From Nitrospirota bacterium (GTDB lineage: Bacteria > Nitrospirota > Thermodesulfovibrionia > Thermodesulfovibrionales > Magnetobacteriaceae), in the NCBI GenBank assembly GCA_015233895.1, contig JADFXG010000004.1, forward strand, positions 62,001 through 126,000: a DNA stretch of 64,000 nucleotides, in the 5' to 3' direction. Shown one piece after another: positions 9,141 through 16,827 of the stretch (positions are counted from its first letter, which is position 1; every line of letters starts with the position of its first letter). The notes below the pieces were generated by a model. That model was not told the origin of the DNA. It saw only the letters and a program-made list of their open reading frames with translations, and did no database searches. The translations under genes and the position numbers were made by a program.

Positions 9141-9608
9141 CTATCCTTTCCTGAACATGTATGTAGTAAGGTCCATGTACTGGTTATTCATCGACCTGAT
9201 TATCTCAGACAGATGTATGGCTATAACTTTATAGACCTTAGCAGCCATTTTGGGGTCATGCTCCATAAGCTCTTCAACATCACGCTTATCTACTTTTACA
9301 ACTTCACAGTCCTTATCCGCCAGTGCAATAGCCGAGTGCTTAGAGCCGTCCACAAAAGACATAAGGCCAAATGTTTCACCGGCCTTCACCACAGCATACG
9401 GCAGAATATCTCCCTCTGTTGACATCTTACAAATTCTGACTTTACCGTTTGTAAGGAAATACAGAGTGCCGCCATCCTCACCCTCTTTGTATATCTCTTC
9501 ATCCTGTTTAAAAGACGTTCTTTTAAACAGTCCGGTTATAAGCTTTTTCTCCGTCTCATCAAGACCATTAAAAATATCAAACTTTTCAAAAATATCTTTA
9601 AATTCCAT
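9141..9608 (-). CDS. cyclic nucleotide-binding domain protein inside the nuo operon
   Basis: The protein has about 155 residues and consists almost entirely of one cNMP-binding beta-barrel. Visible features are FKQDEEIYKEGEDGGTLYFL, then GKVRICK, and the phosphate-binding-cassette region AGETFGLMSFVDGSKHSAIA. It ends in a helix with no helix-turn-helix, so it is not a Crp-type DNA-binding regulator. The ATG at 9608 was chosen because AAGGAGG lies 6 bases upstream; the frame is open further up to 9665 inside nuoD. It sits between nuoD and nuoE on the same strand with short gaps, so it should be co-transcribed with complex I. Its ligand and partner are unknown; a role as a sensor tied to respiration is inference. 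Confidence 0.88.
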   Translation of the reverse strand: MEFKDIFEKFDIFNGLDETEKKLITGLFKRTSFKQDEEIYKEGEDGGTLYFLTNGKVRICKMSTEGDILPYAVVKAGETFGLMSFVDGSKHSAIALADKDCEVVKVDKRDVEELMEHDPKMAAKVYKVIAIHLSEIIRSMNNQYMDLTTYMFRKG

Positions 9609-9624
9609 ACTCATCCTCCTTGAC

Positions 9625-10818
9625 TTACCTGTCACACTCGCCAAGCACAACGTCAATCGAACCAATGTTAGCTATAGCATCCGCTATGAGGCCGCCCTCA
9701 CAAAGAGCCGGCAACACAGAAACGTGTATAAAAGACGGTGAACGAACCCGCATCCTGTAGGGCCTGCCGGTGCCGTCACTTACTATAAAGAAGCCCAACT
9801 CACCTTTTGGCGCCTCCGTGGCAACATATATCTCGCCCTTGGGGGCTGTCATAGGGCCCTTTGTGATTAAAGTAAATTGATGAATGAGAGATTCCATCTC
9901 ATTTAACACTCTGTCTTTCGGAGGCAGCGTAAACTTAGGCGCATCGGGAGCCAGTATCGGTCCTGTAGGGAGCTTTTCCACACACTGCTTAAGTATCAAA
10001 ACTGATTGCCTCATCTCCTCAACCCGGCAGAGGTACCTGTCGTAAACATCGCCATTTTTACCTATCGGCACGGCAAACTCTACGAGATCATAAGCATCAT
10101 AGGGGAAGTGTTTTCGAATGTCGTAATTAACCCCGGAGCCTCTGAGCGTGGCACCGGAAAGTCCCCAGTTTATGGCATCCGCCGCAGATATTACACCAAT
10201 TCCTACAGTACGCTGAAGCCAAATCCTGTTAACATTTATGAGGGTTTCATATTGCTCAATTTTAGAGGGAAAATCCAGTAGAAAATCATACAGCTTATCT
10301 ATAAACTCCTGTGTAAAGTCGTTTTTTACGCCACCAATTCTTGGGTAGGTGACCGTAAGGCGCGCCCCGCAGAGCATCTCAAACAAATCCATAATGACCT
10401 CTCTTTCTCTGAAAGCATAGAGAAAAACAGTCATAGCGCCAATATCAAGCGCGTGTGTGGCAAGCCAGAGCAGATGGCTTGAAAGCCTTGACATTTCAGA
10501 AACAATGGTGCGTATATATTTGGCCCTAAGAGGAGCCTCGATTCCGAAAAGCCGTTCCACAGCCAGGCAGTAGCCCACATTATTAGTCATAGAGGATATA
10601 TAGTCAAGTCTGTCCGTAAGCGGCATACACTGTATATAGGTCATCCCTTCGGCCAGTTTCTCGGTTCCTCTGTGAAGATAACCAACATAGGGGGTGCACT
10701 TTCTTATGGTTTCACCGTCCAGCTCCAGCTTAAGCCTTAGCACTCCATGAGTTGAAGGATGCTGGGGGCCCATGTTCAGTACCAACTCTCTGGTCTTTAA
10801 ATCTTTCAGCGGTTCCAT
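9625..10818 (-). CDS. nuoD: NADH-quinone oxidoreductase subunit D
   Basis: NuoD is the 49-kDa-type subunit that forms the quinone-reduction site together with NuoB. The 397 residues are the standard length. Family blocks include [20 protein letters not shown] near residue 15, [14 protein letters not shown] near residue 44, and RIGGVKNDF near residue 160. It is related to the NiFe-hydrogenase large subunit but lacks its metal-binding cysteines. It overlaps nuoC by 13 bases and is not fused to it, unlike the NuoCD fusion of enterobacteria. Confidence 0.97.
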   Translation of the reverse strand: MEPLKDLKTRELVLNMGPQHPSTHGVLRLKLELDGETIRKCTPYVGYLHRGTEKLAEGMTYIQCMPLTDRLDYISSMTNNVGYCLAVERLFGIEAPLRAKYIRTIVSEMSRLSSHLLWLATHALDIGAMTVFLYAFREREVIMDLFEMLCGARLTVTYPRIGGVKNDFTQEFIDKLYDFLLDFPSKIEQYETLINVNRIWLQRTVGIGVISAADAINWGLSGATLRGSGVNYDIRKHFPYDAYDLVEFAVPIGKNGDVYDRYLCRVEEMRQSVLILKQCVEKLPTGPILAPDAPKFTLPPKDRVLNEMESLIHQFTLITKGPMTAPKGEIYVATEAPKGELGFFIVSDGTGRPYRMRVRSPSFIHVSVLPALCEGGLIADAIANIGSIDVVLGECDR

Positions 10819-11339
10819 TCGTACTTTTTATATTCCTCGTGTTTTTGCAAAACCTCTTTAAACCCGCGCCACTCCTCCTCAGGTCCCTCAACTGGGTAGT
10901 CCTTTCTGAGCGGGTAACCCTCCCAGTCCTCAGGCATAAGCACACGCCGGAGGTCCGGGTGGTTTTCAAAAACAATTCCGTACATGTCGTAACACTCACG
11001 TTCATGCCAATTGGCTGTGTTCCAGATACAGGCACAGCTTTCCAGTGACGGGGATTTCTCTGGCACCTGTACCGCAATGCGAATCATATGTTTGTGTTGT
11101 ATTGAATAAAGCTGATAGATAACCTCAAAGCGGGGAGTTCTCTTGCTTAAGTAGTCAACTCCGCAGAGGTCTTTCAAGAAATCAAAATTAAACTCCGGAT
11201 CGTCATGCAGCCGCATCAGGATTTCCAGGATATCGTCCTTTTTAACAACCAAAGCGCACTGTCCCCTGAAGTCCCTCACATCAACAACATCAGCTGGATA
11301 GAGTTCTTTAATTTTAGAGGCTATTTCAGCGGGCTCCAT
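10806..11339 (-). CDS. nuoC: NADH-quinone oxidoreductase subunit C
   Basis: NuoC is the 30-kDa-type structural subunit of the complex I connecting arm. The 177 residues contain the signature [20 protein letters not shown] at about residue 107 and [19 protein letters not shown] just after it. It overlaps nuoB by 19 bases and nuoD by 13 bases, showing tight packing in the operon. Confidence 0.96.
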   Translation of the reverse strand: MEPAEIASKIKELYPADVVDVRDFRGQCALVVKKDDILEILMRLHDDPEFNFDFLKDLCGVDYLSKRTPRFEVIYQLYSIQHKHMIRIAVQVPEKSPSLESCACIWNTANWHERECYDMYGIVFENHPDLRRVLMPEDWEGYPLRKDYPVEGPEEEWRGFKEVLQKHEEYKKYEWNR

Positions 11340-11839
11340 CTCATTCTCTCAGTTCTCATCTTATCCTGCAGCCTGATAATTCCGTCAATCAGAGCCTCCG
11401 GCCTGGGCGGACAGCCTGGTATATAGACATCAACCGGCAAAAACGTATCACAGCCCTGAACCACCGAGTATGACCTGTAAACATTCCCCGTACAGGCACA
11501 ACTGCCCATGGCGATAACATATCTTGGTTCGGGAATCTGGTCATAGACTTTTCTGACAACCGGGGCCATTTTCTTTGTAACAGTGCCGGCTATTATTATG
11601 CAATCAGCTTGCCGCGGCGAGCCGCGGAATATAATTCCAAGCCTGTCCAGGTCGTAGTGGCTTGAGCCTGTGGTCATCATTTCAATGGCGCAACATGCCA
11701 GTCCGAAGGTCACTGGCCACAGGGAGGACAGCCTCCCCCAGTTTATCAACTTATCCAGTGAAGTAATTATTGTGTTAGCGCCGGGAATTATCCTGATTCC
11801 CTCCTCTACGTCAATTAAGCCAAGCGAGGTATCTATCAT
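11321..11839 (-). CDS. nuoB: NADH-quinone oxidoreductase subunit B (cluster N2)
   Basis: NuoB holds the terminal 4Fe-4S cluster N2, which reduces quinone. The unusual tandem cysteine pair Cys49-Cys50 ([11 protein letters not shown]) is present with the other ligands Cys114 (GSCACTGN) and Cys143 ([10 protein letters not shown]). The 172 residues are normal. The gap to nuoA (11840-11938) is about 100 bases, the longest within the first half of the operon; I see no gene in it. Confidence 0.97.
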   Translation of the reverse strand: MIDTSLGLIDVEEGIRIIPGANTIITSLDKLINWGRLSSLWPVTFGLACCAIEMMTTGSSHYDLDRLGIIFRGSPRQADCIIIAGTVTKKMAPVVRKVYDQIPEPRYVIAMGSCACTGNVYRSYSVVQGCDTFLPVDVYIPGCPPRPEALIDGIIRLQDKMRTERMRWSPLK

Positions 11840-11938
11840 CTTCCTATTCCTTCTAAACTCCCTTTGTGCGTACTCTTTTTACTAAAGCCTTCTATCCGGA
11901 AGGCGTTGTATTATACACTAAATATTAAAATTAATAAA

Positions 11939-12310
11939 CTAATCCCAGACAAAGGCATCCTTTCTCCATGCGTATATGTAACCTACGGCAAGAATCAGAA
12001 TAAAGAGCATCATCTCAACAAATGCGTAAAGCCCTATTTTATTAAACGCTACAGCCCATGGGTACATAAAAACGGCCTCAACGTCAAACACAACAAACAG
12101 AATGGCTATGATGTAGTATCTGACAGTGAATTTCTGTCTGGGCTCACCCTCAGGCAGCATACCGGATTCGTAGGGGGAGAGTTTTTCAGCATATGGCCTC
12201 CTTGGACGCAACAAGAAGCCAAAAAGCAACGCTCCTAAACCAAACCCCAGCGCTATAATCAAAAAAACCAGCACTGGCAGGTAATCTGTTGGCACATAAG
12301 TACCTGGCAT
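11939..12310 (-). CDS. nuoA: NADH-quinone oxidoreductase subunit A
   Basis: NuoA is a small three-helix membrane subunit at the junction of the two complex I arms. The 123 residues contain the conserved loop PYESGMLPEGEPRQKFTVRY and the helix FVVFDVEAVFMYPWA with its conserved acidic residues. It is the first gene of the operon. The ATG at 12310 was used; a GTG five codons later is a possible alternative. The next gene upstream is divergent, so 12311-12438 must hold promoters for both. Confidence 0.96.
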   Translation of the reverse strand: MPGTYVPTDYLPVLVFLIIALGFGLGALLFGFLLRPRRPYAEKLSPYESGMLPEGEPRQKFTVRYYIIAILFVVFDVEAVFMYPWAVAFNKIGLYAFVEMMLFILILAVGYIYAWRKDAFVWD

Positions 12311-12316
12311 AGATAT

Positions 12317-12346
12317 GTTTTACATTATCTGTGCGGTACTTGTCAA
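12317..12346 (-). promoter_or_regulatory. candidate promoter of the nuo operon
   Basis: On the minus strand a perfect TTGACA (-35, at 12341-12346) is followed after 18 bases by TAAAAC (-10, at 12317-12322). The -10 matches the consensus only weakly. Transcription from it would begin at or very near the nuoA ATG, implying a leaderless or very short leader, so the site is tentative. Confidence 0.3.
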
Positions 12347-12438
12347 TATGTTTTTTTCGGGAAATTCTACTTAATGATGTTTAATGTGTTATGATAGTCT
12401 TATAAATATCTAAATCTAAGACAAACACTGACAATCCG

Positions 12439-13299
12439 ATGAAGCATCTCTATATAAAAGATATAATAAAATCCGTACAAAACGAAAAGATAAAAGATGC
12501 TGTTGTCAGACGGCAAAGAAAAAACCCTGACTATAAAGACTCTGTGTTTGTTGAAGGCAAACGGGTAATTGAGACGGCACTTATGTCAACTGCTATACCA
12601 CAGAGAGTGTTTATCACGCCAGAGTTTCTAAATAACATGGCAAATCAATCCCTCATCGAAAAAATATCGCAAAAATGCGCAGATATTTATGAGGTATCTG
12701 AGCCCGTTATGAATAAACTTTCTGATACCGAATCACCACAGGGAATTGCCGCTTTGTTTAAAATAACGGAATGCAACCTCTTAAACCTTAATCCATGTTC
12801 TGAATCTGTGTATATCATCCTTGACGGAATAAGTGAGCCCGGTAACGTGGGGACAATTGTGAGAACCGCTGAGGCGTTTGGAATAAGCGGAGCCATTATG
12901 TTGCCCGGAACGGCTGATCCTTTCAGCACCAAGGGTGTCAGGGCATCGGCAGGATGCGTATTTAATATTAGCACTACAAAGACCACTGCGGATGAATTCC
13001 TAAAATGGATTAATCACACTAAACTAACACTAATTTCCACGGTGGTTAGCGGCGGAGTTCCCCTCTATGAAACACCACTAAAACCTCCCTTTGCACTTAT
13101 CTTTGGACAGGAGTCAGAGGGGATCAGCAGAGTGTTAATAAACAATTCAACTGTTAAGGTGATGATTCCAATGCATGGTAAAGCCGAAAGCATTAACGTC
13201 TCCGTATCAGCGGCCATTTGCCTTTACGAGATGCTCAGACAAAGGCAGCTTAATGCCTCGTTAGACTGTCTCAATCCTGTGCCTTTAAAAAAGTCCTGA
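12439..13299 (+). CDS. TrmH/SpoU-family RNA 2'-O-methyltransferase
   Basis: This is a 286-residue RNA ribose methyltransferase of the SPOUT (knotted) class, most likely acting on 23S rRNA with S-adenosylmethionine. The three family motifs are visible: EPGNVGTIVRTAEAFG near residue 137, LIFGQESEGIS near residue 218, and IPMHGKAESINVSVSAAICL near residue 241. The N-terminal domain (about residues 20-100) resembles the substrate-binding domain of RlmB/TsnR-type enzymes. It is divergent from nuoA. A TG-T-TATGAT extended -10 at 12387-12395 is a plausible promoter. Its 3' end overlaps the convergent next gene by 29 bases. The exact target nucleotide cannot be told. Confidence 0.92.
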   Translation: MKHLYIKDIIKSVQNEKIKDAVVRRQRKNPDYKDSVFVEGKRVIETALMSTAIPQRVFITPEFLNNMANQSLIEKISQKCADIYEVSEPVMNKLSDTESPQGIAALFKITECNLLNLNPCSESVYIILDGISEPGNVGTIVRTAEAFGISGAIMLPGTADPFSTKGVRASAGCVFNISTTKTTADEFLKWINHTKLTLISTVVSGGVPLYETPLKPPFALIFGQESEGISRVLINNSTVKVMIPMHGKAESINVSVSAAICLYEMLRQRQLNASLDCLNPVPLKKS

Positions 13300-13825
13300 T
13301 AAAAAACATCAGAACGAGGGAATATACTAAATTAATGGCGGTAAAAGTCACAACTGAGTTCATTCGTTTGACTCTGGTCTCAAACAGATGTTGAATGGAA
13401 AAGACAACCTCGTTAGCCACATTCCAGCAGTCTTCGCTTTTTTTAACGACATCTTGCTCTGTAGCGTTTGGCATATTGTTTTTGTGGTTAACAAGCAGGG
13501 TTTTAAGCTCATCCCATGATTTACTCATTCTTGAAATACTCCTGTCGTACTCAACTTTATTTTTATCGCTTAAGTGAATGCTGTCTTTGTCTGAAAGGGC
13601 AGTAATAATCCAATCAACGTCAGTAAGATGTTTTTGATAATCTTCACTATTCATCTCAAGTTTAATTATTCGCTGGATGGTTCCTCTTGCTATACCGGCG
13701 TAATTTATAATCCTGTTTTCGTTTTCAATTTCACCTGTTTTCATATATACAAACATAACATTAGAGATCAACATAAGAAATAAGATAACAGCAAAGAGCC
13801 CTGTTCTTTTAGATGTGTTAGTCAT
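13271..13825 (-). CDS. two-helix membrane protein with a periplasmic helical sensor-like domain
   Basis: The protein has 184 residues, with transmembrane segments at about 9-27 and 160-178. Between them is a mostly helical periplasmic region containing NYAGIARGTIQRIIKLEM and repeated charged helices. This layout resembles the sensor part of chemoreceptors or histidine kinases of the PilJ/type-IV-pilus-sensor type, but no cytoplasmic signalling domain follows the second helix. It may be a stand-alone sensor or a truncated receptor. The 3' end overlaps the trmH-like gene on the other strand by 29 bases. It follows moaA in transcription order only if transcription runs through from there; the stop of this gene is distal. 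Confidence 0.7.
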   Translation of the reverse strand: MTNTSKRTGLFAVILFLMLISNVMFVYMKTGEIENENRIINYAGIARGTIQRIIKLEMNSEDYQKHLTDVDWIITALSDKDSIHLSDKNKVEYDRSISRMSKSWDELKTLLVNHKNNMPNATEQDVVKKSEDCWNVANEVVFSIQHLFETRVKRMNSVVTFTAINLVYSLVLMFFIRTFLKAQD

Positions 13826-14812
13826 TCAGCCTCCAATTTTGGACAGAGTTGTGAGATTAAACTTAGTGTCATGCTTTTCCGGCTTCAACTGTGCAGCGTT
13901 AAGTAAAAGCAATTTTAGAGTCTCTTTTGAGGCGCCGTTTCTGATAAGAGTTTTAAAATCCACCTCTATATTGGAAAATAGACAGGGCCGGAGTTTGCCG
14001 TCTGAGGTAAACCGAAGCCTGTTGCACTCGCTGCAGAACTGGCAGGTAACGCCGCTTATTATGCCAATTACTCCAGGGGAGTTTTCAAACGTATAGTATC
14101 TTGCCGGGCCGTGTCTTCTTAACTTCAGGGCAACAAGTGTTCCCATGGCGTTAAGACGGTTCATTATTTCCTCCATTGGTACAAGCCGTCCTTTGCCATC
14201 CCCCTCTCCGGTTATGCAAACAGGCATAAGTTCTATGAACCTGACCTGATAATCGGTTGTCATGGCAATCCGTGCAAAATCCTCGATTTCATCATCATTT
14301 ATTCCCCTAAGCGGCACCATGTTGAGTTTAATTGGTAAAAGGCCGGACTCCTCAGCTTTTTTAATCCCATTGAGCACGCTATCAAGAGAACCGCCGCGGG
14401 TAATGTCTGAGTATCGTTTAGCATTTAATGTATCAAGGCTCACGTTTACACGGTTTAGACCGCTTTCAGCGAGCTTTTGTGCATATTTTCCCAGCAACTG
14501 CCCGTTTGTGGTCAGACTGATATCGTTTATCGTGCCAAGGGCTTTTATTGATTTTATAAAATCTGGCAAATCACGTCTAAGCAAAGGCTCTCCGCCGGTT
14601 ATTCGTATTTTTTTTATTCCAACCTCCGAGGCAGCTTCTATGAATTTGAGGATTTCCTCAAACGAGAGAATATCTGATTTTTGCAGCAATCCGGCACCAC
14701 TATCCGGCATACAGTAGATACATCTCAGATTACATCTGTCTGTTATAGATATTCTTATGTAATCTATGACCCTGCCAAAGGTATCTCTAAGGAGCATACT
14801 GTTTTCCATCAT
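13826..14812 (-). CDS. moaA: GTP 3',8-cyclase MoaA
   Basis: MoaA is a radical SAM enzyme that starts molybdenum cofactor synthesis by converting GTP to 3',8-cyclo-GTP. The N-terminal cluster motif is in SITDRCNLRCIYCMP and the GGEPLLRRDL motif follows. The C-terminal second 4Fe-4S site is in CQFCSECNRLRFT...LRPCLF. The frame is open to 14860, but the ATG at 14812 overlaps the upstream stop as ATGATGG and gives a family-like N-terminus; ATGs at 14809 and 14797 are alternatives. The gene follows the MoeA-like gene directly, so both belong to one Moco operon. The C-terminus does not end in the usual GG, although it ends in IGG, which fits. Confidence 0.95.
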   Translation of the reverse strand: MMENSMLLRDTFGRVIDYIRISITDRCNLRCIYCMPDSGAGLLQKSDILSFEEILKFIEAASEVGIKKIRITGGEPLLRRDLPDFIKSIKALGTINDISLTTNGQLLGKYAQKLAESGLNRVNVSLDTLNAKRYSDITRGGSLDSVLNGIKKAEESGLLPIKLNMVPLRGINDDEIEDFARIAMTTDYQVRFIELMPVCITGEGDGKGRLVPMEEIMNRLNAMGTLVALKLRRHGPARYYTFENSPGVIGIISGVTCQFCSECNRLRFTSDGKLRPCLFSNIEVDFKTLIRNGASKETLKLLLLNAAQLKPEKHDTKFNLTTLSKIGG

Positions 14813-15921
14813 TTTCCAAAAGGACACACAGGATATGTACACTGTGGGCAGGACAGGCAAAAGCCGCCGTGAGCCATCTCGGCAAGCTTACGTCTGTCTA
14901 TCAACTCTCCTGCAAGCACACGGGGCAGCAGGAGATCGAAAACCGTTATCTTATTATACATTCCGCAGCCGGGCATACACATCACAGGAATGTCTTTACC
15001 ACCCAACATCCGATATTTAGCGCCGTCAATGTATGCCACTAAAAACATGGCCCCGGGCAGCACCGATGTCCCGTAGTTATAGAGATTGACTGGTAGTTTT
15101 TTAACGGCAATAGGAGTGACGTCATCGGGATCAACCGACATTCCACCTGTTGTAATCAGGAGATCCGCCCCTCTGCCAAGCAGATACATAAGCTTTTCGT
15201 AAATATAGTCAACATCGTCAGGAGCATAAAAATGCTCAAATATTTTGCCCCCGAAAGCGGCAAGTTTACGCTCTACGACAGGCAGAAAGGCGTCTTTTAT
15301 GCGGCCATAAAACACCTCGTTTCCGGTTATGACAACACCGGCACGCGGCCTTCTTATTTCTTTTACCCTAAGTACAGCGCCATTTTGAGCGGTTTTGGCT
15401 TCAGCAACTGCCCTCTCAACATTGGTTCGTTTTATGACAAGCGGGATAGCCCTGACTCCGCCCAGTTTCACACCCGTTTTGACCACAGTATTTGAATGAA
15501 TTGTGGCACACATCACATCTTCTGTCATATTAAACCTTGTGAGGGCATCCTTATCAATGACAAGCAGGCCGTCTCTGTCGGCTATGAAATCAATTTTGCC
15601 CTCTTTTGGTTCACCTGAGGGGATGACTCCGGTTTCCGCTGGATTTCCCATTATGGCACTTGCCAGTGCGTGTGCAGCATCATCTTCGTGGAGTTCATCG
15701 TCTGCAATTTTAAGGAGATATATATTGTCTTTGCCAAGCCTCTGCAGATGCTCTATATCGGACTTTGTGATAACATGCCCCTTTTTAAACGCCCGACCTT
15801 TAAACTCTCCGGGCCTTATTTCAGTTATATCATGGGCTAATACGCAACCCTCAGACATCTGAACTGGCAGTATTGTAAAGCCTTTTCGGGCTACCGTTAT
15901 GCAATCATTATCAACGCTCAT
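14809..15921 (-). CDS. MoeA-like molybdopterin-binding protein with C-terminal cysteine motif
   Basis: The protein has 370 residues with a MoCF_biosynth fold at about residues 195-330. It shows the family loops GVVITGNEVFYGRIKDAF and LLITTGGMSVDPDDVTP, and MPGCGMYN. It is shorter than MoeA and has a distinctive tail, about residues 351-370, with Cys spacing C-x2-C-x2-C-x4-C followed by PFGK. The protein most likely acts in molybdate insertion or molybdopterin handling. The tail could bind a metal, which is inference. It is coupled to moaA by a 4-base overlap. Confidence 0.85.
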   Translation of the reverse strand: MSVDNDCITVARKGFTILPVQMSEGCVLAHDITEIRPGEFKGRAFKKGHVITKSDIEHLQRLGKDNIYLLKIADDELHEDDAAHALASAIMGNPAETGVIPSGEPKEGKIDFIADRDGLLVIDKDALTRFNMTEDVMCATIHSNTVVKTGVKLGGVRAIPLVIKRTNVERAVAEAKTAQNGAVLRVKEIRRPRAGVVITGNEVFYGRIKDAFLPVVERKLAAFGGKIFEHFYAPDDVDYIYEKLMYLLGRGADLLITTGGMSVDPDDVTPIAVKKLPVNLYNYGTSVLPGAMFLVAYIDGAKYRMLGGKDIPVMCMPGCGMYNKITVFDLLLPRVLAGELIDRRKLAEMAHGGFCLSCPQCTYPVCPFGK

Positions 15922-16405
15922 ATCATTAATTATATCATTTACTTATCGTAATATATTATTAAAATACTTTTGTCACATAAACCAAACAATTTTTTAAACT
16001 ATTACTCGCTATAAGACTTTGATTCTTGTCTGTCCTAATACCCAAATATCACCTTTTAATCCCTTGACAGACTTGCAGATACACTTTGCACTGCTCTGAA
16101 TGACATCTATCATGACACTGACAGGCTCACTTCTATGACCAATTTCCCTTATCTTAAATTACCTATAGGGTCCCTACCTGGTATAAACCAGCTTTCTTGA
16201 TAAGATTTTTGAAATCTTATAATTTATCTAACGTATTTATAGCTCTAAGAATATTCCAATGAACTTAACGTTATACGAAGAATTATATCAAAAAGCGACA
16301 ATTTTTAAAACATCTATTTTATACTCATGGACAACTCTCTAGGCTGGGCATTTGAGGACAGACAAATTGCCGCATTGTTAAAAAGCTTTCTTACAGACAT
16401 TTGTC
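15922..16405. other. gene-poor AT-rich stretch containing an Rpn-family remnant
   Basis: About 480 bases without an intact gene. The only recognisable content is the decayed Rpn C-terminal fragment at 16181-16255 on the minus strand (listed separately) and a 28-codon open frame at 16327-16413 on the plus strand that runs into the next gene's start. The latter has no ribosome binding site and no family I recognise. I see no RNA gene here. Confidence 0.6.
16181..16255 (-). pseudogene. remnant of an Rpn-family gene (C-terminal end)
   Basis: Read on the minus strand, these 25 codons give NILRAINTLDKL, a TAA stop, then DFKNLIKKAGLY. The intact paralogues in this window read NIVRAVNTLDKLEEFKNLIK (gene at 60398) and MNIVRVLNTIEKLEEF (gene at 32996), so the match is clear and the stop replaces a Glu codon. 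No matching sequence is seen on either side, so this is a short fossil of a fourth copy. Confidence 0.75.
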
Positions 16406-16786
16406 ATGCGTAAGCCTGTAAGAGAACTTATCTTGCATGTTGACAAAAATTTAGATTTATGTTACGTTAGGAGTGTGGATAAGTTAACAGACGAAGCAAG
16501 AGACGCAATTTTAGTCTCAATGAATGAGGGTATTAAAGCACTCAACAAGAAAGTTGACGTGATTGAGACAAGACTTGACAAACTTGAAACAAGCTTTGAC
16601 GGGCTTGAGACACGCTTTGACGGGCTGGAGACACGCTTTGACGGGCTTGACGTAGAAGTCAAAAGCATTAAAAAAGAACTTGCCAAAAAACCGGACGAGG
16701 ATAAGGTTCGCCAGATAGTCAGGGAGGAGTTAGGTAACGCCTCTTTTTCAGTAGAACAGCCGATTAAGCTAAAAAGAATCTCTTAA
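16406..16786 (+). CDS. coiled-coil protein with exact heptad repeats
   Basis: The protein has 126 residues and I do not recognise its family. Residues about 40-95 form a long amphipathic coiled coil, with the heptad F-D-G-L-E-T-R repeated almost exactly. At DNA level this is a 21-base tandem repeat at 16595-16652 (two full units and part of a third). The C-terminal part is charged and helical. There is no good ribosome binding site before the ATG at 16406, so the start is uncertain. It converges on nadB, whose end is 42 bases away. Similar small coiled-coil proteins are common near mobile or nuclease genes, but that link is only suggestive. Confidence 0.55.
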   Translation: MRKPVRELILHVDKNLDLCYVRSVDKLTDEARDAILVSMNEGIKALNKKVDVIETRLDKLETSFDGLETRFDGLETRFDGLDVEVKSIKKELAKKPDEDKVRQIVREELGNASFSVEQPIKLKRIS

Positions 16787-16827
16787 TCACCTCTGTTATA
16801 AGTTTGTTAAAAATGAGTAAAAACAAA

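Noticed and set aside
16327-16413. 28-codon frame starting MDNSLGWAFEDRQIAALLKS
   Set aside because: It overlaps the next start codon, but has no ribosome binding site and no recognisable family; it is too short to support.
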